A DNA stretch of 64,000 bases from Methylobacterium jeotgali (GTDB lineage: Bacteria > Pseudomonadota > Alphaproteobacteria > Rhizobiales > Beijerinckiaceae), in contig NZ_BPQR01000084.1 of NCBI RefSeq assembly GCF_022179345.1, positions 1-64,000 of the forward strand, given 5' to 3'. This document shows positions 33,848 through 42,420 of the stretch, in pieces. The first letter of the stretch is position 1. Every line of letters starts with the position of its first letter. The notes beneath the pieces are model-generated. The model was not told where the DNA came from. It did no database searches and saw only the letters and a program-made list of their open reading frames with translations. Both the position numbers and the translations under genes were made by a program.

Positions 33848-34788
33848 CAGGTCTGCTCCTCGGTGATGCCGCGGGCGTAGAGACTCGGCGACGCGCCGCC
33901 GTCGGCCTTGACGCACACGATCTCGGTGTACCAGTTGGGGCCGCGGGTATCGCCGTTGTGCTCGACGAGCAGCGCCTTGTAGATACCGTCCGCCGCGAGC
34001 CCGAGTTGGTTCTGTAGAAGTTCGTTGTTGAGCGCACCGGCGTAAGCCGGACTGAAGGCCGCCTGCTGGATGCTACCTTCGCTGATCCTAATCTTCTGGG
34101 CAGGCAGGATCCGGTAGTTGAGCAGGCAGCGCACGACGACGCCGTCGAGGGTCTGCTCGGGCAGCCCGATCATGCCCGTGTCGGAGTTCAATTCGATCAC
34201 GCTGCCGGGAAGCGCGCTGTCGTTCTTCACCACGTTCAGGCGGCCGTTGGTGATGTGCCAGGACGAGCCGGTCGCGAAGCAGACCTCTCGAAGCAGGTCC
34301 CTGGCCATCCCGAAGCAGGCGAAGCCGCGCGGAAACTTCTTTGGGCCGAGGTCGTCGATGTGGCCGACCGTCACTCCGAACTCGCCGAGCGCCTTGGCGG
34401 CGGCGACGATGCGATCGCGGTACGTGTGGCCGGAGGCCAGCGACTTGTTCACCGTCGCGAAGTTGCGGGCACGCTGGGCGCTGGTCGCAAGAATGTGGAC
34501 CACGGTGTCGGTGACGTTCTCGCGCAGGATGCGCACCTGAACGATCTCGCCTTTGAAGATGACCCCAGCACCGCTTTCGTAGCCCGCCTCCAGGGTGACG
34601 CTGCGGTACTCCTTCCGGATCGCCTGAGCCGTCGTCTTGGACAGGTTGTAGATGTAGATGTTGACGTGATGGGGCGTCGAGGAATCGCGCTGGTGCACGT
34701 CGAACCGGATGCGCATCTGCGATGCATCGAGCGCCTTGCCGCCACCCTCAATGGTGACCCGACAGACGCGAAGGTACTGCTCGCTCAT
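33847..34788 (-). CDS. Baseplate hub / late-control-like protein
   Basis: 313 residues from ATG 34788; GTG 34791 and TTG 34797 are in frame. Beta-rich hub features: IRFDVHQRDSSTPHHVNIYIYNLSKTT, VTLEAGYESGAGVIFKGEIVQVR, then FCFATGSSWHITNGRLNVVKNDSAL-like folds, as in gpD/gp44-type hubs. The hub sits at the tail tip and connects the spike to the tube. Order between the plug and spike genes supports this. Confidence 0.75.
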   Translation of the reverse strand: MSEQYLRVCRVTIEGGGKALDASQMRIRFDVHQRDSSTPHHVNIYIYNLSKTTAQAIRKEYRSVTLEAGYESGAGVIFKGEIVQVRILRENVTDTVVHILATSAQRARNFATVNKSLASGHTYRDRIVAAAKALGEFGVTVGHIDDLGPKKFPRGFACFGMARDLLREVCFATGSSWHITNGRLNVVKNDSALPGSVIELNSDTGMIGLPEQTLDGVVVRCLLNYRILPAQKIRISEGSIQQAAFSPAYAGALNNELLQNQLGLAADGIYKALLVEHNGDTRGPNWYTEIVCVKADGGASPSLYARGITEEQT

Positions 34789-34793
34789 CACGG

Positions 34794-35108
34794 TCAAGCG
34801 GTGGTGACGTAGAACAGGTGCGCCGTCTGACCGAGGCCGGGGTAGGTCGGGATCTCACCGGCCCCGCGGTCGGTCGTGACGTAGAGGCCGCCCGTGAAAC
34901 CGAGGTGCCGGTGCTGCGCCAGCAGATCGACACCGACGACGAGCGGGATGCCGGCGACGAGAAGCACTCCGTCCTCGTCGCCGATGTCGAGCGTCCAGCC
35001 GCCCTCCTCCGCATCGTTCCAGAGTGCTCGCATCCGGTAGACAATGCCGTCCAGAGTAATGGAGAAGCGCTGCGCCTGGGGCGTGAGGGGGATCTCGAGG
35101 GCGGCCAC
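34794..35108 (-). CDS. Baseplate plug family protein (Pam3 gp18-like)
   Basis: 104 residues. Characteristic N-terminus IPLTPQAQRFSITLDGIVYRMRALWND, then WTLDIGDEDGVLLVAGIPLVVGVDLL and a closing YPGLGQTAHLFYVTT. The family is named from a small contractile cyanophage, where it plugs the baseplate centre. It lies between the Dit-like and hub genes. Confidence 0.75.
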   Translation of the reverse strand: MAALEIPLTPQAQRFSITLDGIVYRMRALWNDAEEGGWTLDIGDEDGVLLVAGIPLVVGVDLLAQHRHLGFTGGLYVTTDRGAGEIPTYPGLGQTAHLFYVTTA

Positions 35109-35111
35109 GGA

Positions 35112-35855
35112 TCAGGAGCCGAACACGTTGTAGGGCGACGCCTCGACGCCTTGAGGGCGGTTGTCGTTGTCGATGCCGTCGATCTGCAGTTCGCCCAGTT
35201 CGGCGGTTGGACCGGAGCTGAGACCGTCCATGCCGGGCGTCCCGAGCGATCCGAACGACCCGTTGCCGAGCGAGCCGCCGTCGGTGTTGAAGCCGCCTGG
35301 GTTGAAGGATCCGGCGAACTCGCTGCCGGTGATGGGCAGGCCCTGCTGGTCGCCACCGTTGGTGGTCCCGCCGGTCGTCTGCGGCGAGGCCTGATCTCCC
35401 GACTGCCCCGCACCGGCCGTGTCGCTGCCGGTGCTTGTGGTCTGGGTGGAGACGATCTTGATCTCCTGAAGTCCGCACAGGACCATCAGGGCGTTCTCGG
35501 AGCGGGCGTCGGTGATGACACCCAGCGCGCGGATCAGCATGTTCCGATAGACGCGCTTGCCGGTCGTGACCGTGAACGGCCGTCGGCTCTGCTGGAGTGC
35601 ACGAAGGGCTTGGTAGACGTCCTGCGTGTACCCGGCATAGGCGGCCGATGAGTCCGAGAACCCGCAGCGCATATCGAGCTCGGCCGGCCGGGCGAAGGCG
35701 TGGTCCGTGATCGTCGCACCCTTCTCGACCGGGTGCTGCGTGATGATGAGCTCGTCGCGGTGCGCCTCTTCGATCACCACGTCCGGGATCACGGTTCCGA
35801 TGGACCGGACGGGCGAGGAGATCAGAGCGTAGGTCAGTTCGCCGAGGAGGGACAT
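35112..35855 (-). CDS. Dit-like tail tip protein
   Basis: 247 residues. The N-terminal half is Dit-like (GTVIPDVVIEEAHRDELIITQHPVEKG, then ITDHAFARPAELDMRCGFSDS and GKRVYRNMLIRALGVITD). The C-terminal half is low-complexity Gly/Ser/Thr/Gln (SQTTGGTTNGGDQQGL), probably disordered. It initiates tail-tube assembly at the baseplate. It is separated from the tape measure gene by the moron at 36253-36951. Confidence 0.75.
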   Translation of the reverse strand: MSLLGELTYALISSPVRSIGTVIPDVVIEEAHRDELIITQHPVEKGATITDHAFARPAELDMRCGFSDSSAAYAGYTQDVYQALRALQQSRRPFTVTTGKRVYRNMLIRALGVITDARSENALMVLCGLQEIKIVSTQTTSTGSDTAGAGQSGDQASPQTTGGTTNGGDQQGLPITGSEFAGSFNPGGFNTDGGSLGNGSFGSLGTPGMDGLSSGPTAELGELQIDGIDNDNRPQGVEASPYNVFGS

Positions 35856-35879
35856 GCGCCGCCCTCCCGGTTGGCGTGG

Positions 35880-36167
35880 CTACAGGCGTTTGGGGTTCAG
35901 CAGGCCACGGATGATCGCGTCGTGTCCGGTCTCGGGCTTCAGCGGCGACTGCATGGCCAGCGTTTCAGCGGCGATACGCTGCGGATCGGCCGCGCCATCC
36001 GCGATGCGGGTCAGAGCGTCGGCCATCTCCTCAAGAAGCTGTGCAGCCTCGCCCTCGGTGGTCTCGTGCGCTGGAATGCCCTCAAGCTCGCCGGCCAGAT
36101 CCTCGGCCGTCTCGCGCAGGTCCGCAACGAGTTCGTTCAAGGGGGTGCGCGGGAGGGGTTCGGGCAT
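35880..36167 (-). CDS. Small helical hypothetical protein
   Basis: 95 residues if ATG 36167 is the start; a TTG at 36203 is the longest option. Helical and acidic (NELVADLRETAEDLAGELEGI, EEMADALTRIADGAADPQRI). No family recognised. It lies between the Dit-like gene and the opposite-strand moron. Confidence 0.5.
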   Translation of the reverse strand: MPEPLPRTPLNELVADLRETAEDLAGELEGIPAHETTEGEAAQLLEEMADALTRIADGAADPQRIAAETLAMQSPLKPETGHDAIIRGLLNPKRL

Positions 36168-36252
36168 GTCGGGCACATTGCAGAACATCGATTTGAGATG
36201 CAATCATAGCCCGTCTATCGTGCCGAGTGGGCAAACAACGGAACCCTGAGCT

Positions 36253-36951
36253 ATGGAAGCGCTCCTCGTCGCGCTCGCGCTAGCACCGGTAACGATTATA
36301 CTGTTTTTTATATTCTTTGCCCTGCTAGCTATATTAATTGCGATATTGTTCCCTAAATTCTCAAGAAGTTTTGTGATTGCTTTCTTGTGTCTAACAGTTG
36401 CAGCGTATGCGTTAACATATTTGCCAGATCAGCCTCGAGATGTCTCTACGACAAGCGGCGATCAGGCGGTTTCGACCTCAAAGTCCTTATCGGCGACCGA
36501 AGCATCGGGAGATGAAAGCGATAGTTATTGGAGTCGATCACTACGCACAGATCCTAAGAGCGGTTCTGAAGCTCGGGAAATGCCTTCAGGATCTCGGCCG
36601 CAGAACGGCGGCACTACTTGGACAGGGCCCGCCTCTGCGGTGCGAACACCTCCCACGCCAGCTCCAACAGGAAATCCAGGCCGTTGCCTGCTTCGGGTCG
36701 AAGGTACGACATATTTGGATGATGTCTGTAACGTTTCTATCAGTCAGGATGGAAGTTTCACAATAGGAACAGCTGAGCATCGCGAAGGCTTAACGTACTT
36801 CGCAATCGTCAATAGGCAAGGCGACGGAACTATGCTGGGTTTTTGGAACGAACGCATTGGAGCAACACACGCTCAAACCCCTCTTGGTCGCCTAAAGCGA
36901 AACGGCGCGTGCTGGGAGAATGCGCGCGCATCGGTGTGTGCTTGGCGTTAG
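36253..36951 (+). CDS. AT-rich opposite-strand membrane protein gene (moron)
   Basis: 232 residues on the plus strand inside a leftward tail operon. The first 60 residues contain two closely spaced hydrophobic segments (VALALAPVTIILFFIFFALLAILIAILF and VIAFLCLTVAAYALTYL) encoded by strikingly AT-rich DNA. A Ser/Pro-rich linker follows, then a C-terminal domain with paired Cys (GRCLLRVEGTTYLDDVC, then NGACWENARASVCAW). Its stop overlaps the tape-measure stop by four bases. Opposite orientation, deviant composition and precise fit between tail genes mark it as a lysogeny-expressed moron, perhaps for superinfection exclusion or host fitness. No family recognised. Confidence 0.7.
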   Translation: MEALLVALALAPVTIILFFIFFALLAILIAILFPKFSRSFVIAFLCLTVAAYALTYLPDQPRDVSTTSGDQAVSTSKSLSATEASGDESDSYWSRSLRTDPKSGSEAREMPSGSRPQNGGTTWTGPASAVRTPPTPAPTGNPGRCLLRVEGTTYLDDVCNVSISQDGSFTIGTAEHREGLTYFAIVNRQGDGTMLGFWNERIGATHAQTPLGRLKRNGACWENARASVCAWR

Positions 36952-38768
36952 CGGATCGCGGTCTGGGCGTTCCGCAGGCTCAACTCGTTGGATCGGTTCA
37001 TCGCGCGTTCGACGAAGGCGCCGGTGGTTGCCGGGTCGCCCGAGCCATCGATCTTGATCGACATCGAGTTCTGCATCGTCACCTGATTGGACGTGCTGTT
37101 GTTCGTCGTCGAAGCGCCCAGTGGAGCGCCGGCGGTCGCCTTGCTGACATCGAAGCCGCCTGGACTGAAGCCGCCCTGCGGGAAGTTGAGCGGCGGAAGC
37201 CCTGTCGGCTTAGATTTCTGAGCGTCCTCGTAAGCTTTCAGTGCTTCTCGCGCATATCTGAAGCGACTTCCATAAGCCTTAACCCCCGCACCTTCGAAGT
37301 CGCGCTCAAACACACGCATCTCATCTTCAGATCCGGTTGCATTCTTGAGATTAGAAATCGCGTGCTTGTGTGTGTTCTGAAGCTCCCACTTCAGGAAGCC
37401 GTAGTTCGCCTCATCGCTTCGTGGATCAAGTCCACGCTGCTTTGCATACTCGAAGAAGCGGCGTTTGCGTCCCGGATCGGTCCATTGTGCCCAGCCGCGC
37501 CCCGGGCCGCCGCCGCCCTCCTCGAAAGCTCTGAAGCCTGCGCTCTCATGGCCTAGGTTGCCGAGTACGATTGAGGCCTTTTCCTTCGTGAGCCCAAAGT
37601 CGTCCATAAGGCGCTGCATGACCCCTGGAGACTTCTCCCGAAATGTCTGACCCCCGATGGGAGCGGTCGAGCCACCCCCGGCATCCGTCGGCGTCCCGAT
37701 CCCCGTCTTTCGCTTCAGCCAATTGAGACCGCGCGTGAAGAGGCCGGGCTTCTGTGCCTCCTGATGGCTGTTGAGGCGAGCCTCGCCGTCAGCCACCTCG
37801 CTGCCCTTCCCGAGCCATGACGACACAACGCGTCCGATCGGGTCGCCTCCACGGGCGGTGTCGAAGAGGCCGAGCTTGCCGAGAAGGGAGATGACCCTCT
37901 CAATGACCTTGCCGATCTCGACGAAGCGGTCACGGATGAACCCGAGCTCCTTCGTCAGGTTGCCGCTCTCCAAGCTCTGCGTGAACTTCTCGACGGCGTC
38001 ACCGACTCGCTTGAAAAAGCCCTCGATATCCTCGCGGTGCTCTTCGACCCATGTCAGGAGCGCCTTAACGACGCGCTCCAGCGCTGGGGCGAACTGGATC
38101 AACATCCGCTGGCCGACCGCGCCGATCAGGGCGCCGAGCGTCGTCAGGGACCGCGTGAAGCTGTGCCCGGCTTCGGCCGCCTTCTCGTTGTCGAGACCGA
38201 CCATCCTGGCGGTCTGATCATACTCCTCGCGGTAGCGCTTGATCTCGGCGCGGTACTTGGTGAGGGTTTGATAGGTGCCCTCGTCGATGCCCAGGAGCGA
38301 GGCCATCTGCGCACCCGCGTAGTACGGGTGCTTCTTCTGGATCGCGTCGATCGCATCGGACAGGACGTCGATGCTGTCGCGCGCCTTGCCACCCTGCGTG
38401 GTGGCCACGCCCAAGTCGCGGATGAACTGCCCGACGCCGGGGTTCGTCCGCATGGCCCGGGCGAAGGACTCGACCGCGGACTGTGCGTTGGCCGTCGAGC
38501 TGCCGACCTGTCCGAAGGCGTAGCTCAGCCCCTGGATGTTCCTGGCCGTCGAGCCGACGCGCTGGCTCGTGAAGTAGAGGGTGTCGAAGTTCGCGGCGAT
38601 CTTAGCGACGGCAGCCGCGGCGGCGAGCGCGGCCGCCTCGAGCGCCAGGGTCAGCACGGTGGCCGAGCGCGTGATGCCGGCGACCGTCTCTCGGACCTTG
38701 CGGCCACCCTGCTCGTCGACCTTCCAGCCGAGCGAGACCACGAACTCCTTGAGGACGTCGGCGCTCAT
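36948..38768 (-). CDS. Tail tape measure protein with tail-lysozyme domain
   Basis: 606 residues. The N-terminus is helical (LKEFVVSLGWKVDEQGGRKVRETVAGITRSATVLT) with hydrophobic Ala-rich segments. The middle is long helical (RFVEIGKVIERVISLLGKLG). A phage tail lysozyme domain lies about 378-512 (GVMQRLMDDFGLTKEKASIVLGNLGHESAGF with a candidate catalytic Glu, then GGGPGRGWAQWTDPGRKRRFFEY). The C-terminus is Asn/Gln/Thr-rich (TTNNSTSNQVTMQNSMSIKIDG). It sets tail length and locally digests peptidoglycan on DNA entry. DNA coding the lysozyme part is less GC-rich than the rest. Confidence 0.88.
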   Translation of the reverse strand: MSADVLKEFVVSLGWKVDEQGGRKVRETVAGITRSATVLTLALEAAALAAAAAVAKIAANFDTLYFTSQRVGSTARNIQGLSYAFGQVGSSTANAQSAVESFARAMRTNPGVGQFIRDLGVATTQGGKARDSIDVLSDAIDAIQKKHPYYAGAQMASLLGIDEGTYQTLTKYRAEIKRYREEYDQTARMVGLDNEKAAEAGHSFTRSLTTLGALIGAVGQRMLIQFAPALERVVKALLTWVEEHREDIEGFFKRVGDAVEKFTQSLESGNLTKELGFIRDRFVEIGKVIERVISLLGKLGLFDTARGGDPIGRVVSSWLGKGSEVADGEARLNSHQEAQKPGLFTRGLNWLKRKTGIGTPTDAGGGSTAPIGGQTFREKSPGVMQRLMDDFGLTKEKASIVLGNLGHESAGFRAFEEGGGGPGRGWAQWTDPGRKRRFFEYAKQRGLDPRSDEANYGFLKWELQNTHKHAISNLKNATGSEDEMRVFERDFEGAGVKAYGSRFRYAREALKAYEDAQKSKPTGLPPLNFPQGGFSPGGFDVSKATAGAPLGASTTNNSTSNQVTMQNSMSIKIDGSGDPATTGAFVERAMNRSNELSLRNAQTAIR

Positions 38769-38935
38769 TTCGTCTTCAGCGCCTCATGGATGCGGTGCCG
38801 GTTCTCGGTCTCGTAGGCCATCGCGTCATTGATCTCGGCGACATGCTCGATCGACAGCGGGCCTTCCAGAAGATCGGTGTACCGGTAGTAGCCGAGGGGG
38901 ATCGGCCCGAGGATGAACTCGTCCCCGTCCGGCAT
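38765..38935 (-). CDS. DUF6889-like small tail protein
   Basis: 56 residues from ATG 38935, ending on the tape-measure start (ATGA). Residues PDGDEFILGPIPLGYYRYTDLLEGPLSIEHVAEINDAMAYETEN match the small family that sits between tail-assembly chaperone and tape measure. The same frame stays open a few codons into the preceding gene in the -1 phase, but no slippery heptamer is present, so separate initiation is more likely than a G/GT-type frameshift. Confidence 0.65.
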   Translation of the reverse strand: MPDGDEFILGPIPLGYYRYTDLLEGPLSIEHVAEINDAMAYETENRHRIHEALKTK

Positions 38936-38946
38936 CAGCGCAAGCT

Positions 38947-39351
38947 CTACGTCGAGGCTGTGGCCCCGCCGCTCAAGCCGGCGAGGCCCCTTTGAAAAAG
39001 CTCGCTATAATTGTCCCGCAGCACGTGGGCCGCAATCTGGAGCATCGCCATCAGGTCGATGTCCTGGAACATCAGCGCGCCGACATTCGGCGGCTTGATC
39101 CTGGCCCAGGCCTCACCCTGCTTCCGCTCGACGACCGCAAGGCAATGGTCGAGGATGTAGTCGGTCGCCTCGTCTGAAAGGCCGCCGATCGCATCGGCGA
39201 AGACCGGCAGCGCATTAGCCCCGCCCTGATTCGCGGCGAGGCTTTGGAGCGGTCCGAGGATCGGCGCCATCCGGCGCAGGACGTGGAACTGGGTGCGGGC
39301 GTTCATGCGCCCCGAACGATAGGTCTGCCCATCGACCTCGAACTCAGCCAT
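38947..39351 (-). CDS. Phage tail assembly chaperone-like protein
   Basis: 134 residues. N-terminal AEFEVDGQTYRSGRMNARTQFHVLRRMAP is typical of XkdN/gp-type tail chaperones; the rest is helical (DAIGGLSDEATDYILDHCLAVVERK). Position between tube and tape-measure genes is canonical. It should coat the tape measure during assembly. Confidence 0.75.
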   Translation of the reverse strand: MAEFEVDGQTYRSGRMNARTQFHVLRRMAPILGPLQSLAANQGGANALPVFADAIGGLSDEATDYILDHCLAVVERKQGEAWARIKPPNVGALMFQDIDLMAMLQIAAHVLRDNYSELFQRGLAGLSGGATAST

Positions 39352-39358
39352 GGCCGCC

Positions 39359-39811
39359 TCAGAGGTTCAGGGAGCCGTCGCCGAGGACGCTGTCGATGTC
39401 GAGAGCGTTGAAGGCCCACTCCATCGTGCCGCCGTCCTTGGCGTTGGTGTTCGGTGGGAGCCGGACGAAGGCGCAATCCTGCGCCGAGTGCTCGTCGCCC
39501 CAGGCCGGATTCGACACCGAGATGGTGTTCTGGCCGGTGTAGGCGCTCGACGTCGACTGGAAGCGGTACATCGCCATCAGCGCGGCGTTGAGTGGGGAGT
39601 TCTTGAGGAGCCGGATGACGACACGCCCGGCGTTCGCGGCGTGCAGCGAGTGCATCCCGCCGCGGGTGGCGCCGGTGACCATGCTGGTCTTGTCGTCCGT
39701 CATCTCGACGGTGATGCCCTCGTCGGCGACGCCGCCCTCGGAGAGGATCAGGCTTCCGCCCGGGCCCGTGATCGAGCACGTGACGTCGAGAAAGCTGTAG
39801 GTAGTGCCCAC
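39359..39811 (-). CDS. Tail tube protein (DUF3277)
   Basis: 150 residues from GTG 39811. DUF3277 features: TTYSFLDVTCSITGPGGSLILSEG, VEMTDDKTSMVTGATRGGMHSLHAANAGRVVIRLLKNSPLNAAL and a closing EWAFNALDIDSVLGDG. It forms the inner tube of a contractile tail. It lies 15 bases downstream of the sheath gene. Confidence 0.87.
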   Translation of the reverse strand: MGTTYSFLDVTCSITGPGGSLILSEGGVADEGITVEMTDDKTSMVTGATRGGMHSLHAANAGRVVIRLLKNSPLNAALMAMYRFQSTSSAYTGQNTISVSNPAWGDEHSAQDCAFVRLPPNTNAKDGGTMEWAFNALDIDSVLGDGSLNL

Positions 39812-39826
39812 GGCGCGTTACTCCGT

Positions 39827-41323
39827 TCAGCGGTTGGCGAGCACGGCCGAGGCGACGAAGTGCACCGCACCCGCCATCTTCAGCGCGATCTGGAAGGAGA
39901 CGGACTTGCGCGCGGCGCGGTCGGCGTCGCTCTGCGACTGCACGAGCGGCGCGTAGATGTAGTAGCCGGCGCTGAGGGTATCGCCCGTCTTCAGCGAGCC
40001 GAAGCCGGGGCCGGTCCAGAGACCGGGCGCGATGAGGCCGTTGTCGACGGCTCGGGCGCAGACCTTCTTGGCGACCGCCTTGAGCAGGTCCATGCCGGCG
40101 TCGGTCTGCGGCACCTTCGTCGGGGTCTGGTAAAGCAGATTGTACCAAGCCGTCTGAAGCTCGTTCTGGAACCAGTCGAGGCCGTGGCGCTCGTCGAAAT
40201 AGTCGCCGTTGATCATCTTGCCCGGGAAGAGCACCGCGGTGCCGTTCTCGACCTGCGTGAACACGTTGACGTTCTTGGCGAGCAGGGCCTGGAACTGCGA
40301 CTCGCTCAGGCTTTCCGCGACGACGCCGGGCTCCTGCTTGTAGGCAAGCGTGATCGTGGTGTTCGACCCCTGGAAGTCCACGGTCGCGGCCCGGCCGAAC
40401 AGCGAGGTCGCCGCGTAGGGCGAGTTCCGGGAGAACTGGACGAAGGTCTTCGACAGGCCGAGCGCCTTCAGCTGGCTCGCGAGCTCGGTCGTGTTCGTGA
40501 TGTCGAGGACGTTGGCGTTCGTGGTCGTGATGCCGAACGTGTGGCTCTTGTTCAGGCCCTCGACGAGGACGGCTGCCGCGATGACGTCGGCGTCGGCCGG
40601 CGGCGTGCCGGTGGCGACCTGGATCGAGTACCAGTCGTTCGAGATGTCCGCGAAGGTGGCGATACAGGACACGAGCGACTCGGCCGCCACGCCGACGACC
40701 GGCGTCGAAGCGTCGACCGAGGTCAGATGCATGATCGGCCCGAGGTTCGTGCCCGACGGCGGCGTGCCCGCGTAGCTGACGGACGAGCCGGCGCCGGTCA
40801 TCCCGCTCTGCACGTTGAAGCGCTTGAGCACCGCATCCCAGGTCACGGTGACGCCCGAGGCGACGGCGGCGATGGCCGTCTGCACGAGGTTGGCGACGGC
40901 GTTGAGGTTGAGCGCCGTCGACAGGTTGATGCCGGTGATGTCGCGCTGGGTGCCGTCGATGGTGAGGCGGAGCGCCCCGGCCGTGACGCCGGTGAAGTTC
41001 GAGAGAAGCTGTTGGCTCGTGCTGAGGGAGGCGCCGTGCAGGACGCCGGGCGCCGCGGTCTGAGCCCAGCGGCCGATGTAGAGCAGCGCTGGCTGCGGCT
41101 CCTGCGCGAAGTAGAGGTTGGCGGACTGGTACTCAGGCGCGCTCGTCCCGAAGGTCTGCGCGACCTGATCGAGGCCCGTGAAGGGGCGCAGGCGCTCGCC
41201 GACGTCGATGACGTTCGAGGGGCCGACGACGAGGCTAGCGCCGAAGTTGCGGGTCGGCGCGGCGGTCGGATTGATGGAGACGTCGACCCGGACGAAGTCG
41301 GAGACGTTGAGCCCAGTTGCCAT
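39827..41323 (-). CDS. Contractile tail sheath protein (DUF3383)
   Basis: 498 residues. DUF3383 blocks: VRVDVSINPTAAPTRNFGASLVVG near the N-terminus, QSANLYFAQEPQPALLYIGRW, a variable middle with Ig-like insertions, and NGDYFDERHGLDWFQNELQTAWYNLLYQ plus AGYYIYAPLVQSQSDADRAARKSVSF near the end. It shows the phage has a contractile tail. Followed directly by the tube gene. Confidence 0.9.
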   Translation of the reverse strand: MATGLNVSDFVRVDVSINPTAAPTRNFGASLVVGPSNVIDVGERLRPFTGLDQVAQTFGTSAPEYQSANLYFAQEPQPALLYIGRWAQTAAPGVLHGASLSTSQQLLSNFTGVTAGALRLTIDGTQRDITGINLSTALNLNAVANLVQTAIAAVASGVTVTWDAVLKRFNVQSGMTGAGSSVSYAGTPPSGTNLGPIMHLTSVDASTPVVGVAAESLVSCIATFADISNDWYSIQVATGTPPADADVIAAAVLVEGLNKSHTFGITTTNANVLDITNTTELASQLKALGLSKTFVQFSRNSPYAATSLFGRAATVDFQGSNTTITLAYKQEPGVVAESLSESQFQALLAKNVNVFTQVENGTAVLFPGKMINGDYFDERHGLDWFQNELQTAWYNLLYQTPTKVPQTDAGMDLLKAVAKKVCARAVDNGLIAPGLWTGPGFGSLKTGDTLSAGYYIYAPLVQSQSDADRAARKSVSFQIALKMAGAVHFVASAVLANR

Positions 41324-41325
41324 GT

Positions 41326-41946
41326 TCAGGTCTCCGGAGCCTCGACCGGCGTCTCGATGATCGTCCCGCTGTCCGCGTGGACGGTGCCGACACCCTTGAG
41401 GACGTTCAGGATCGGGTAGATGCGCTCGACCCGACGGCGCAGACGGAAGATGAGATCGGCGCGGCGGCGCGTGCGGGTGTTCATGATGGAAGGCACGCGC
41501 CGGACTGGATCGACGTCGTAGAGGGCCATGCCCATCCGGGTCAGATCCTCGCGGTTCTGGGCGATGGAGAGGCCGTCGCGCATCAGGCTCGCGTAGCCGT
41601 CGCCCTTCGGGCCGTAGAAGCTCGCCAGGGCAGTGACGGTCTCATGGGCGATGAGGATTGTGCTGCCGTCGCCGGCGCTGCGGTGGATCTGTGCGGGCTG
41701 ATCGTCCCGCATCGTGTCGGTGACGCCGACGGCGCACCAGGTGGTGCCGATCGACGGGATGCGCGGCCGCTCCTCGCCGAGATCGTCGTTCGGCTGCCAG
41801 CGCGCCCGGACCCAATCGCCGGGCAGGCCCGTCAGGCCCACGACGAGAGCCTGTAGCACCTGATCGAGGTCGAGGTCGGTGGCCGGCGCCGGCGATGTGG
41901 GCGCGAGGTAACCGCCGGTCGCAGAGGTGTTAGCCGAGGTAGCCAT
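41326..41946 (-). CDS. Neck/tail terminator-like protein
   Basis: 206 residues. The N-terminus is disordered Ser/Thr/Pro-rich; the core (VRARWQPNDDLGEERPRIPSIGTTWCAVGV, LIAHETVTALASFYGPKGDGYASLMRDGLSIAQNRE) matches phage neck terminator proteins that cap the tail before head joining. The start overlaps the upstream gene end by 17 bases. Confidence 0.72.
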   Translation of the reverse strand: MATSANTSATGGYLAPTSPAPATDLDLDQVLQALVVGLTGLPGDWVRARWQPNDDLGEERPRIPSIGTTWCAVGVTDTMRDDQPAQIHRSAGDGSTILIAHETVTALASFYGPKGDGYASLMRDGLSIAQNREDLTRMGMALYDVDPVRRVPSIMNTRTRRRADLIFRLRRRVERIYPILNVLKGVGTVHADSGTIIETPVEAPET

Positions 41947-42343
41947 CCGGAGGCTCGGTCTCCGAGGGGTTGTTATCGGCGAGCTTGCAGAGCGCCTTCA
42001 CGTACCCGTCCCCGAACTGCCAGGGCTGGGCGTTCACGACCGTGTAGGTGCCGGGCCCGCCGTTGCCCCACTGGATGCGGTCGGCGGCCCGTTCGAGGCC
42101 GCCGGTGCTGAGCGGAAAGCGGGTGTAGATCGTGATCGCGCCGTCGAGCGCGTCGCCCTCGCCGAGTTGCACGAGGTCTCGGCCACCGTCCGGGCTCACG
42201 ACGCCGGTGAAGTCCTGCCAGCCGCCGACCGCGGTGACGGTCCCGTCGGCACGAGGGTCCAGAGCCGTACAGAACACCCGCAGGCTCGTGTCCTGGAAGT
42301 CCGGGTCGTCGAGGACGTCGGTGACGTCGAGGCCGGGCAGCAA
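41930..42343 (-). CDS. Head-tail connector-region hypothetical protein
   Basis: 137 residues from TTG 42343, two bases after the stop of the micro-ORF. No ATG or GTG gives a sensible N-terminus. Beta-rich with LPGLDVTDVLDDPDFQDTSLRVFC, VGGWQDFTGVVSPDGG and WQFGDGYVKALCKL. Unnamed, but its place between gp10-like and neck-terminator genes suggests a head-tail joining component. Confidence 0.6.
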   Translation of the reverse strand: MLPGLDVTDVLDDPDFQDTSLRVFCTALDPRADGTVTAVGGWQDFTGVVSPDGGRDLVQLGEGDALDGAITIYTRFPLSTGGLERAADRIQWGNGGPGTYTVVNAQPWQFGDGYVKALCKLADNNPSETEPPDGYLG

Positions 42344-42344
42344 G

Positions 42345-42419
42345 TCAGTGCACCGCCAAGAAGGAGGCCACCAAAAACAGAACCGCAAAGCCGAGTATGC
42401 CGACGAGCAAAGGATCCAT
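42345..42419 (-). CDS. 24-residue hydrophobic micro-protein
   Basis: ATG 42419 is one base after the preceding TAG, and the frame ends TGA at 42345-42347, one base before the TTG of the next gene. The product (MDPLLVGILGFAVLFLVASF plus four residues) is essentially one membrane helix. It fills the gap exactly between two coupled genes. It may be a real micro-protein or only a coupling device. Confidence 0.4.
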   Translation of the reverse strand: MDPLLVGILGFAVLFLVASFLAVH

Positions 42420-42420
42420 C

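Noticed and set aside
38935..39020. Lambda G/GT-like programmed -1 frameshift between tail chaperone and DUF6889-like gene
   Set aside because: The -1 phase is open for about ten codons before the chaperone stop, but no X-XXY-YYZ slippery heptamer is in register, and an ATG at 38935 can start the second gene.
39350..41419. 689-codon rightward frame opposite tube and sheath
   Set aside because: Shadow frame; the minus-strand DUF3277 and DUF3383 genes explain the region.
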